Under the pieces are notes generated by a model. It was not told where the DNA came from and ran no database searches. It saw nothing but the letters and a program-made list of their open reading frames with translations. This document shows positions 6,774 through 14,706 of a stretch of 64,000 bases of DNA, piece after piece (the first letter of the stretch is position 1; the number at the start of each line of letters is the position of its first letter). Source of the stretch: Belliella calami (lineage in GTDB: Bacteria > Bacteroidota > Bacteroidia > Cytophagales > Cyclobacteriaceae); contig NZ_JAKZGS010000007.1 of assembly GCF_022549695.1 (NCBI RefSeq), positions 1-64,000 on the forward strand. The letters run 5' to 3'. The translations under genes were made by a program, and so were the position numbers.

Positions 6774-8780
6774 ATGAATAGAGAAATTTTCGCTGATTCG
6801 CCTGTTGATTTTGATCGAAAAAACTATGGTGATGATACCTTACTTGATCTTTATCGATCCTTGCTTTTTCCAAGGAAAATAGAAGAGAAAATGTTGATAT
6901 TACTCCGACAGGGAAAAATATCGAAGTGGTTCAGCGGCTGGGGTCAGGAAGCTATTTCCATAGGAGCTGTCAATGCACTGGATAAAGATGAGTTCATACT
7001 TCCAATGCATAGGAATCTGGGTATTTTCACAGGGAGAGGCATTCCTTTGGAAAGGCTATTCGCACAGTTTCAGGGAAAAAAATCAGGTTTTACCAAAGGC
7101 CGAGACAGGTCATTTCATTTTGGAAGTAGAGCGCACCATATAGTCGGAATGATATCCCATTTGGGACCTCAACTGGCTATTGCCGATGGAATCGGACTTG
7201 CAAATAAACTCTCACAAGAAGAGAAAGTCACACTTGTTTTTACTGGAGATGGTGCTAGTTCGGAGGGTGATTTTCATGAAGGACTCAATGTGGCTGCAGT
7301 TTGGAAACTGCCTGTCATCTTTGTAGTGGAGCACAATGGCTATGGATTGAGTACCCCAAGTGAAGAACAATTCGCTTTTCGGTATTTTACAGAAAAAGGG
7401 CCTGGATATGGAATGGAAACTGTCAGGGTAGATGGAAATAATGTACTGGAGGTATATGATTGCATCAAAAATCTAGCAGAAGATATCAGAAAAAACCCAA
7501 GGCCAGTATTGGTAGAGGCTATCACCTTTAGAATGAGGGGACACGAAGAAGCTTCAGGGACCAAATATGTTCCAAAAGAACTGATGAAAACGTGGTCCCT
7601 CAAAGATCCTGTAGAGAATTATGAGAAGTTTCTCTTGGAAACGGGTGTTTTGAGTAAAGAGAAAAATGAAGAAATGATTTCGGAAATCAAAGCTGCAATC
7701 AACAATGGACTTGATATTGCTTTTGCTGAAGAACCTGTAAAGCCAAATACAAAAGAAGAGTTAGAAGATCTATTTTTTCCATTTGAGCAAAAGAAAATCT
7801 ATCCAGAAAGTGATCAAAAAACTGAAAAACGATTCATTGATGCAATCTCTGATGGCCTCAGGCAGTCAATGGAAAAGTACCCCAACTTGGTCTTGATGGG
7901 TCAGGATATAGGCGAATATGGAGGTGCTTTCAAAATCACGGATGGTTTCAAAGCAAAATTTGGCGCTGAGAGGGTAAGAAACACGCCACTTTGTGAAAGT
8001 GCAATCATAGGAGCTGGACTGGGGCTTTCTATGAAAGGTTACAAAGCCATGGTAGAAATGCAGTTTGCCGATTTTGTCACTGTGGGATTCAATCAGATTG
8101 TGAACAATCTTGCCAAAATCCATTATCGTTGGGGACAAAATGCAGATGTAGTTATCCGGATGCCCACAGGTGCAGGAGTTGCTGCAGGCCCATTCCATTC
8201 CCAATCCAATGAAGCGTGGTTTTTCCATACACCAGGATTGAAAATCGTCTATCCTTCCAATCCATATGATGCAAAAGGCTTGCTCAATGCAGCTTTGGAA
8301 GACCCTAACCCTTACCTGTATTTTGAGCATAAAGGACTTTATCGTTCTCTTTCAGCTGAAATCCCAGACGATTACTATACCATAGAAGTAGGAAAAGCCA
8401 AACTTGTGTCTGAAGGACAAGCAGTTTCCATTATTACCTACGGAATGGGAGTTCATTGGGCAAAAGGAGCAGTAGAAGAAATGAGAATTGATGCTGATAT
8501 TCTTGATTTGAGAACGCTTCTTCCGTGGGACAAAGAAGCAGTCAAAGCGACAGTTGAAAAAACAGGGAAAGTAATTTTCCTTCAAGAAGATTGCCTGACT
8601 GGCGGAATTGGCAGTGAAATATGTGCGTGGATATCCGAAAATTGCTTTGAATTGCTAGATGCACCTGTGATGCGGGAAGGCAGTTTGGACACCCCAGTCC
8701 CTTTTGCCCCAAACCTAGAGAAAAATTTTCTTCCAGTAGAAAGATTCAAAGAAAAGCTAAAAAAATTAATTGACTATTGA
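6774..8780 (+). CDS. Fused alpha/beta 2-oxoacid dehydrogenase E1 component (thiamine diphosphate)
   Basis: A 668-residue protein from the ATG at 6774; a TTG 24 bases earlier would add eight unlikely residues. The N-terminal half is the E1 alpha subunit with the ThDP motif GDGASSEGDFHEGLN and VEHNGYGLSTP. The C-terminal half (from about residue 355) is E1 beta, with MGQDIGEYGGAFK, TPLCESAIIGAGLG and a C-terminal transketolase-like domain ending in DTPVPFAPNLE. Such fused proteins in Bacteroidota act as the decarboxylating E1 of branched-chain 2-oxoacid (or pyruvate-like) dehydrogenase and pass the acyl group to a lipoylated E2. E2 and E3 genes are not in the window. A strong terminator follows at 8830. 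Confidence 0.92.
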   Translation: MNREIFADSPVDFDRKNYGDDTLLDLYRSLLFPRKIEEKMLILLRQGKISKWFSGWGQEAISIGAVNALDKDEFILPMHRNLGIFTGRGIPLERLFAQFQGKKSGFTKGRDRSFHFGSRAHHIVGMISHLGPQLAIADGIGLANKLSQEEKVTLVFTGDGASSEGDFHEGLNVAAVWKLPVIFVVEHNGYGLSTPSEEQFAFRYFTEKGPGYGMETVRVDGNNVLEVYDCIKNLAEDIRKNPRPVLVEAITFRMRGHEEASGTKYVPKELMKTWSLKDPVENYEKFLLETGVLSKEKNEEMISEIKAAINNGLDIAFAEEPVKPNTKEELEDLFFPFEQKKIYPESDQKTEKRFIDAISDGLRQSMEKYPNLVLMGQDIGEYGGAFKITDGFKAKFGAERVRNTPLCESAIIGAGLGLSMKGYKAMVEMQFADFVTVGFNQIVNNLAKIHYRWGQNADVVIRMPTGAGVAAGPFHSQSNEAWFFHTPGLKIVYPSNPYDAKGLLNAALEDPNPYLYFEHKGLYRSLSAEIPDDYYTIEVGKAKLVSEGQAVSIITYGMGVHWAKGAVEEMRIDADILDLRTLLPWDKEAVKATVEKTGKVIFLQEDCLTGGIGSEICAWISENCFELLDAPVMREGSLDTPVPFAPNLEKNFLPVERFKEKLKKLIDY

Positions 8781-8829
8781 TAAGGATTTTTTGACAACAA
8801 GATTCGATATTTGAATAACCTTTGGACAA

Positions 8830-8870
8830 AAAAGGGCTTTTCTTCACAGAAAAGCCCTTTTCATTTTTTC
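8830..8870. terminator. Bidirectional Rho-independent terminator
   Basis: A perfect 14-base-pair stem (arms 8830-8843 and 8848-8861, AAAAGGGCTTTTCT) with a 4-base loop TCAC. It is flanked by T-rich sequence on both strands, so it can end both the E1 gene (+) and the M14 peptidase gene (-). Confidence 0.9.
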
Positions 8871-8998
8871 TTCCACACTTACATTTCCAAATAGAAACTA
8901 TCAAATAATTGATTTCAAAATCAAAAAGGAAGTTGAATTTCAAAAATAAATCAACAATTTTCCAATTATCAAGTGTTCGTGCTTTGGACAGACATTGA

Positions 8999-11698
8999 CT
9001 ACTTTGTTTTATAAAGGTTGTTGAAAAGCATTTTGAATGTACCATGAGCTTGTGCCCTGAAAGTAATTTCTGGACCGAAGGCATAAAGCTTTCCTTCTCC
9101 CACCGGTGCTTCAAATGCAACAATTCCATTTTTCAGATACGACTCACCCCAAGCCCATCCGCTTACCAAAGGTGATGTTTCATCAAACCATGCCAAAGGT
9201 TTTACTCCCTTTGCTGTAGCTTCATCAGTCAATCTAAATACTGGTGAATTATTGAAAATCATGTTTGCGGTATCTCCCATTCCATAATTAACACCACTTT
9301 TTTGATTGATATTTGCTTTTAAGATACTTCCAGGAATATAATATTTATCACCTGTCAGTCCTCGTTCTTTTCCATCATCTGTTTTTTCAACCAATGCATT
9401 TTCAACAGAAAGATCCAAGTGATAAGCCAAAGTAGTGGCTGCACCTACAGCAACGACATCTCCCCCATTCTCCAAGAAATTCATTATTGCTGGTATAGAT
9501 TTATCTGTAGACAAAGTACCTAGCAATGAATGATATTCCGAGTCAATTTCATCAGGAATTGCTTGATTTCTAGATGGATAATCCCCTACTCCAGGAATTC
9601 CATTTCCAATAAACAATATTACATCATACTTCTTGTTCAAATCACCTTTGTCAATCTCTTGTGGATAGACAACTTCAAATGGAAAATTATACTGCTCTAG
9701 CATCCATCTAACCCATCCGGATGGCATAGAACCACCATAATAATCAAACAAGGCAATCCTCGAGGCTTTTACTTTATTCAGGGCCTGGGGTTTTGAAGCC
9801 GAAACAGGCTTGATCCCATATTCCTGAGCTGCCTTTTCAAGGATTTTTTTACCTTTGGAGCCAACATAGAAAGATCCTACGGGCAAGCCTTCTACTTCGG
9901 AGGTTGTTCTCTGAACTTCTACACCAGCCTTCAAAAGATCATTGACTGCGATAAACGAATTATTGACCCGCACATCGATCAAATAACCAGATCCATCCGC
10001 TAATTTTTGGGCTGGCATGGCTTGAATTTCTCCATATGGAACTTGCTCAAAAGAACCTTCAAAATCATCCAAAATCCTATCAAACTCAACTCCCATAGAA
10101 AATGCAAGCGTCCATCCAGCAGCATCATATGGCCTTACAGGAGGGCCTCCTGGGTATTGGAAGTCATTTGGATGGTCTTGGGGTTCAAACATATCCAAAA
10201 CATGTGGCCTAAAAGCCTGAGCTGTTTTTACAATGTAAGAACCTGCTGGATAACTTTTTCCATTATGGGAAAAATCTGCAGAAGCCTTATGAACCATCAC
10301 ACCAGATTTTATCAATGCATTGATAAACTTGACCGCGGTAGGAAAATCCTTTTGGTTAGATGGTAAAACAAAAGCACGTGGATCTCGCAATGAAGGATCT
10401 TTGAAGACTTTGTCAAAATATTTGGTCGGAATCACTCCCCTTCTGGCATTATTTGATTCGGAATCTTTATCTGCATTATATGCTTCGGTGACTGCTGCCG
10501 CTCTTTTTGGATACTTTGTCCAAGAATCAGTATTGCCTTTATCTATGGCATTTTTCCCCATTTTGTAAATGTTAAACAAAAGGGCGTCTGAATTTCTTCT
10601 GGCATAATCCAATACAGCATAGTTCATCGAAACTGAGTAATCTATCGATTTTTTGAAATTCCAAGATTGAGGCTCTATTGGAAATGGCGTAGCATGGGTA
10701 GGAATCAATCTATCTGGTACCAAAGGAATACTAGAAGGCGTAGGGCTACCAGTAGTTTCAGTCAAGATTCCTATAATATTGTGAAAGTATGGAGTTGTTC
10801 TCAATCCACCGTTCCACCAAGAAGAAAAAACAGACCCACTCAATCTTGTATAACCCGGCTTATCTTCGGCGTTCAGACGATTGATCATTGCAGCACCGAC
10901 TCCGTCCAAACTTGTCATGATCAAAGGATCGAAAACATGATTGAATGGATCTCTATAAGGAGGACCTGCTACCACTGTACCTGCTGGAGATGTTTGATGG
11001 TGATTATAGATAATCTGAGGGATCCATTCCACATATTGCTGAAGAGAAATATTAGTAGACTCTTTCATATTATTCATGAAAAAATCCCTGTTATTGTCAT
11101 GTCCTACATATTTTTGATACATATAAGGACTTCTCATATTCCTTTTTTCCAAATCCTCTTGCCCCATAAACCAATTTGTGACAATCTCTTGTCCATCAGG
11201 GTTCACATGCACCAATAGAATGATCAAATCATCCAAAAGCTGTAAAGTCTCAGGGTCATTTTTAGAAACCAACTGATAGTAAGTTTCGATCAATTGATGG
11301 GAAGCAACTGTCTCTGTGGAATGTAAGCCTCCATCAATCCAAACTACTGGTTTCCCTTCCAATGAAAGCTTTTTTGCTTCTGATTCAGAAACTTCTGCAC
11401 GACCTAGGAGCTGGGATATTTCTTTGTATCTGGCTAGTTTTTGGTGATTCGCAGGGGATGTTATGATCATCATTGGCATCTGACGGCCTTCCTCTGTCGG
11501 ACCTATCTCTACGAATTTTACCCGATCTGAAACTGCTGCAACTTTTCTGAAGTAGGCATCTGTAGCTTCATAAGTGGCAAGCTGATAGTCATCACCAATC
11601 TCAAATCCAAAATGCTCTTTTGGTGTTGGGATCTGCTGTGCCTTACTCACAGCGACTGACATCATCACAAAAGCAAACAGAATGTATATTTTTCTCAT
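8999..11698 (-). CDS. M14-family zinc carboxypeptidase-like exopeptidase, secreted
   Basis: An 899-residue protein starting at MRKIYILFAFVMMSVAVSKAQ, a clear signal peptide. The frame is open 16 codons further upstream, but that extension would bury the signal. The first about 350 residues form an M14 peptidase domain. The zinc ligands are in DGGLHSTET (HxxE) and the following His in YNHHQTSP, and the general base Glu is in LTETTGSP. The long C-terminal part (from about residue 400) contains a glutamine-amidotransferase-like alpha/beta region typical of these large Bacteroidota M14 proteins. It probably degrades peptides in the periplasm. It is a single transcription unit ending at the shared terminator at 8830. 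Confidence 0.88.
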   Translation of the reverse strand: MRKIYILFAFVMMSVAVSKAQQIPTPKEHFGFEIGDDYQLATYEATDAYFRKVAAVSDRVKFVEIGPTEEGRQMPMMIITSPANHQKLARYKEISQLLGRAEVSESEAKKLSLEGKPVVWIDGGLHSTETVASHQLIETYYQLVSKNDPETLQLLDDLIILLVHVNPDGQEIVTNWFMGQEDLEKRNMRSPYMYQKYVGHDNNRDFFMNNMKESTNISLQQYVEWIPQIIYNHHQTSPAGTVVAGPPYRDPFNHVFDPLIMTSLDGVGAAMINRLNAEDKPGYTRLSGSVFSSWWNGGLRTTPYFHNIIGILTETTGSPTPSSIPLVPDRLIPTHATPFPIEPQSWNFKKSIDYSVSMNYAVLDYARRNSDALLFNIYKMGKNAIDKGNTDSWTKYPKRAAAVTEAYNADKDSESNNARRGVIPTKYFDKVFKDPSLRDPRAFVLPSNQKDFPTAVKFINALIKSGVMVHKASADFSHNGKSYPAGSYIVKTAQAFRPHVLDMFEPQDHPNDFQYPGGPPVRPYDAAGWTLAFSMGVEFDRILDDFEGSFEQVPYGEIQAMPAQKLADGSGYLIDVRVNNSFIAVNDLLKAGVEVQRTTSEVEGLPVGSFYVGSKGKKILEKAAQEYGIKPVSASKPQALNKVKASRIALFDYYGGSMPSGWVRWMLEQYNFPFEVVYPQEIDKGDLNKKYDVILFIGNGIPGVGDYPSRNQAIPDEIDSEYHSLLGTLSTDKSIPAIMNFLENGGDVVAVGAATTLAYHLDLSVENALVEKTDDGKERGLTGDKYYIPGSILKANINQKSGVNYGMGDTANMIFNNSPVFRLTDEATAKGVKPLAWFDETSPLVSGWAWGESYLKNGIVAFEAPVGEGKLYAFGPEITFRAQAHGTFKMLFNNLYKTK

Positions 11699-11746
11699 AG
11701 TATTGTTTTTTATTGCTATTCTAAAAATACAGGCTGAAACTTCCAC

Positions 11747-12085
11747 ATCAAAACACCCATCTATGATCGGAGTTAATTAGGTTTGATTGGTATGGAATAA
11801 ACTTGCTGGAAGGTCAAGAAAGATGCTTTCTAAAGTTTTTATATAAGGGTAGCAAATTTTAATTTAAAATTTTGGCCTTTGGGGACACTGAATATAGGAA
11901 TCATTCTTTGGTCTGTGAGGACACAGACCAAAGGACCAACTTTCCATATGCTTAAATCTCTTTTTGCATATAGAAACGTATATTAAGATGTTGTTTTGCA
12001 ACAATTCATCTATACTATCTGTTTGTTCCTTGATAGGTGAACAAAAAATCTATAAAATACAATTACTCCTCAATCAATTTCATTT
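11747..12085. other. Intergenic region containing one covarying hairpin repeat
   Basis: About 340 bases between divergent genes. At 11908-11931 there is a perfect hairpin with 10-base arms (TTGGTCTGTG and CACAGACCAA) around AGGA, the same family as the cluster at 56.8-57.1 kb. Just upstream, 11874-11887 contains a partial copy (CTTTGGGGACAC). The rest is AT-rich and should hold the msrAB promoter, but no perfect TAnnTTTG box was found. Confidence 0.6.
11908..11931. repeat. Hairpin repeat (TTGG...AGGA...CCAA family), isolated copy
   Basis: Perfect inverted repeat of two 10-base arms with an AGGA loop. See the six related copies around 56838-57075; the arm variants keep pairing. Confidence 0.8.
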
Positions 12086-13186
12086 ATGAAAAATACAATT
12101 CATCAATTCATAATTACGCTGACAGTTATGTTCATGATCAATTTAGCTTCTTGTTCCGAAGCCAAAAACGGATCAGACAAATTGGTGGAAAATGAAACTA
12201 AAGATACTTACGCTGGCCCTGTCGAAAAGGCAACTTTTGCCGGCGGTTGCTTTTGGTGTATAGAAGCCCCTTTCGAAAATGTCGCCGGTGTAGTATCAGT
12301 GGTCTCTGGATACAGCGGTGGAAAAGAAAAAAATCCAACATATGCCGATGTAAGTGCTGGAAAAACAAGTCATAAAGAGGCAGTCCAAATCACCTACAAT
12401 CCAGAAGTAATCAGTTATTCAGAGATCGTGGAAATTTTTTGGCAACAATTTGATCCTACTGATGCAGGCGGATCATTTTATGACAGAGGTTCTCAATATG
12501 AATCTGCAATATTTTTCCACAATACCACCCAAAAGAAAGTCGCTGAAGAATCTAAACAAAAACTTGATAAATCAGGGATTTTTCAGAAACCCATCGTCAC
12601 ACCTATCGTGAAGTATGACACTTTCTATGAAGCGGAAGCATATCATCAGGATTATTACAAAAAAAATCCAGATGAATATTATGCTTATCGCAAAGGTTCT
12701 GGAAGAGATGCATTCATCGCTGAACATTGGCCTTCAAAGCTAGAAGATAAATATACCCGGCCGTCAAAATCGGAGTTAAAGAAGACACTCGATGAACTCC
12801 AATATGCCGTTACGATGAACAATGAAACGGAAATTTCCTTTTCGAATCTTTACAATGAAAATAAAGAAAAAGGAATATATGTATGTATCGTATCTGGAGC
12901 CCCATTATTCAGCTCAGCCGATAAATATGAGTCCTATTCAGGATGGCCCAGCTTTACAAAGCCAATCGATGCAAGGTTGATAGATAAACCTACTGATGAA
13001 GAATATGGAATGATAAGGGTCGAAGTCAGAAGTAAACTAGGTGACTCACATCTTGGTCATGTGTTTTTTGATGGACCCAAACCAACTAATTTGAGATATT
13101 GCATGAATTCAGCAGCGATGCGATTTGTTGCCAAAGAAAACATGGAAAAGGAAGGCTATGGACAGTATGTGTGGTTGGTAGATTAA
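12086..13186 (+). CDS. msrAB: Bifunctional peptide methionine sulfoxide reductase MsrA-MsrB, lipoprotein
   Basis: A 366-residue fusion. A lipoprotein signal ends at LASC (Cys23), so the enzyme is exported and lipid-anchored. MsrA (about 47-215) has FAGGCFWC with catalytic Cys55 and the usual GYSGG and YHQDYY motifs; it reduces the S-sulfoxide. MsrB (about 230-366) has SGAPLFSS, GWPSF, SHLGHVF and RYCMNSAAMRF with catalytic Cys339; it reduces the R-sulfoxide. The CxxC pairs that bind zinc in many MsrB proteins are absent, so this is the zinc-free type. It should repair oxidised methionine in envelope proteins. No electron-donor (DsbD-like) gene is adjacent. Confidence 0.95.
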   Translation: MKNTIHQFIITLTVMFMINLASCSEAKNGSDKLVENETKDTYAGPVEKATFAGGCFWCIEAPFENVAGVVSVVSGYSGGKEKNPTYADVSAGKTSHKEAVQITYNPEVISYSEIVEIFWQQFDPTDAGGSFYDRGSQYESAIFFHNTTQKKVAEESKQKLDKSGIFQKPIVTPIVKYDTFYEAEAYHQDYYKKNPDEYYAYRKGSGRDAFIAEHWPSKLEDKYTRPSKSELKKTLDELQYAVTMNNETEISFSNLYNENKEKGIYVCIVSGAPLFSSADKYESYSGWPSFTKPIDARLIDKPTDEEYGMIRVEVRSKLGDSHLGHVFFDGPKPTNLRYCMNSAAMRFVAKENMEKEGYGQYVWLVD

Positions 13187-13502
13187 ACTCTAAATTACCC
13201 GCAATGACATCAGAAGGTGAATTCTCAGATGAAATTACGCTGCTGACGATTGTTGACTATCGACAGCAGCAAAATTGATCTTGCCTGAATTTGGTTTACA
13301 CATTATTATCCAGAGTCAGGTTTTGATTCTTGGTTTAACTCTGTATCCGCTTTCTTACTAATAGCGATTAATAATATAGTATGAAGTTCATTTCAATCAG
13401 CTGTGGTCTTAAGACTGTAGAGGCTGTTGACGAATTCAAGGTATTTATTTTATAAAATGTAGATACTGGTGTATTAAAGATGAAACACATATTAAACCAT
13501 AT
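13187..13502. other. Intergenic spacer, no gene seen
   Basis: About 316 bases between msrAB and the AlkB-like gene. It holds one imperfect inverted repeat (GCTGCTGACG at 13239 against CGACAGCAGC ending 13270) without a T run, so it is not a convincing terminator. A 24-codon frame at 13381-13455 has no supporting features. Nothing else stands out. Confidence 0.5.
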
Positions 13503-14111
13503 ATGAATAGCTTATTTGCAGACAAACAACCAATTACCATCATAAACACTTTCGGAGAAGTTGATTATATACCCGATTTTTTCAATAATTCAGATAGTGA
13601 TGCATTTCTCAAAGCATTGATAGAAGACATCGAATGGGTGCAAGAGCCAATATGGATGTTTGGAAAAAAAATAATGCAACCTAGACTGACTGCACTCTAT
13701 GGAGACCCATATATCCCCTATCGGTATTCGGGCATTGAAATGACTGCTCATAACTGGATCAAACCATTACTGAGGATCAAAGATGAAATAGAGGCCTTTT
13801 GTGGAAGTGAATTCTCACATGTCTTGCTGAATTATTATAGAAATGGTCAAGATAGTATGGGTTGGCATAGAGACAACGAAAAATCACTCGGTGAAAATCC
13901 CTTGATTGCATCAGTAAGCTTTGGGATTGACCGAGAATTTCAATTTAGAAAATACGAAGACAAGCAATCCAAAAAGGCAGTAAATCTTACCCATGGTTCT
14001 TTGCTCTTGATGAAAGGCAAGACACAGCAATTTTGGGAACATCAATTACCAAAAAGCAAAAAAATAAAAAATCCAAGAATCAATCTGACTTTCAGAAAGA
14101 TTCTTGGATGA
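13503..14111 (+). CDS. alkB: AlkB-type Fe(II)/2-oxoglutarate-dependent dioxygenase
   Basis: A 202-residue protein matching the AlkB (2OG-FeII oxygenase) family over its full length. Visible motifs are LLNYYRNGQDSMGWHRDNE, containing the iron-binding His-x-Asp, then the distal His in FWEHQLPK, and RINLTFRKI, whose arginines bind 2-oxoglutarate. The N-terminal substrate lid includes MQPRLTALYGD. Family members directly demethylate 1-methyladenine and 3-methylcytosine in DNA or RNA. The gene is monocistronic, with no Ada-like regulator next to it. The start at 13503 gives the usual family length. Confidence 0.92.
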   Translation: MNSLFADKQPITIINTFGEVDYIPDFFNNSDSDAFLKALIEDIEWVQEPIWMFGKKIMQPRLTALYGDPYIPYRYSGIEMTAHNWIKPLLRIKDEIEAFCGSEFSHVLLNYYRNGQDSMGWHRDNEKSLGENPLIASVSFGIDREFQFRKYEDKQSKKAVNLTHGSLLLMKGKTQQFWEHQLPKSKKIKNPRINLTFRKILG

Positions 14112-14263
14112 CTTGATTGAAAATCATAAGGATTTCCACAATGATTTAAGCTTGCATTTCTGTGGCTTAAATTGAAGTGGATACGCAACTCGCTATATTT
14201 TGCAAAAGAAATCCACTTGTGGAAAACAGCGAAAAGTCGTTAATTTTAAAAGGTCTATTTGAC

Positions 14264-14665
14264 CTAATTAAAAGGAGTTCCTTCAGACTCTTTTTTGGCA
14301 TCTGACACGTCCAAGACCTCAATCACAACATACTCACTTGCACCTCTCCAAGGCACTGGATGAAGATATTCTTTGTAGCGAAGTTCTACGAATCTCCCAC
14401 TTGCCCTTTCCAATTTTTGCGCTACATCATCACCTTGGGCACTAAATCTAAATTCATTGCTCTGCAGAGCTCCAGCCGTTGGACTTTGGAAACCTTCCTG
14501 CACCAATCTACCTTCCCATGTTTTGAAAGCAAAACCTTTTTTCTCAAAGTAGTTTAAATTTCCAGCCTTTACACCTTCACTGAAGACAAAAAAGTATCGC
14601 CAATAAACGACGGCTGAAAGTACCACAACTAAGACTAAAATCCCGATTTTTACATACTTGTTCAT
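14264..14665 (-). CDS. Membrane-anchored hypothetical protein at the end of the pgl operon
   Basis: A 133-residue protein with one N-terminal transmembrane segment (about 7-30) and a soluble domain outside the membrane, with LNYFEKKGFAFKTWEGRLVQ and QGDDVAQKLE segments. Similar short proteins in Bacteroidota are sometimes labelled 6-phosphogluconate dehydrogenase; nothing in this sequence (no Rossmann glycine motif, far too short) supports that name. It lies 41 bases downstream of pglF on the same strand, so it may be co-transcribed. Function unknown. Confidence 0.65.
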   Translation of the reverse strand: MNKYVKIGILVLVVVLSAVVYWRYFFVFSEGVKAGNLNYFEKKGFAFKTWEGRLVQEGFQSPTAGALQSNEFRFSAQGDDVAQKLERASGRFVELRYKEYLHPVPWRGASEYVVIEVLDVSDAKKESEGTPFN

Positions 14666-14706
14666 ACTTTACATTTTTTGAGTCTATATATAGTTTTTGT
14701 TTTTTA

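Noticed and set aside
10007-11218. Several plus-strand frames of 80-180 codons inside the M14 peptidase gene
   Set aside because: All are antisense to a gene with clear catalytic motifs and show no protein features of their own.
11874-11887. A second full hairpin copy next to 11908
   Set aside because: Only the GGGGACAC centre is present; the arms are not complementary, so it is at most a decayed copy.
13381-13455. 24-codon plus-strand frame upstream of alkB
   Set aside because: Too short, no ribosome-binding or homology evidence.
14175-14218. Inverted repeat AAGTGGAT ... ATCCACTT after the AlkB-like gene as a terminator
   Set aside because: The loop is 28 bases and no T run follows on either strand.
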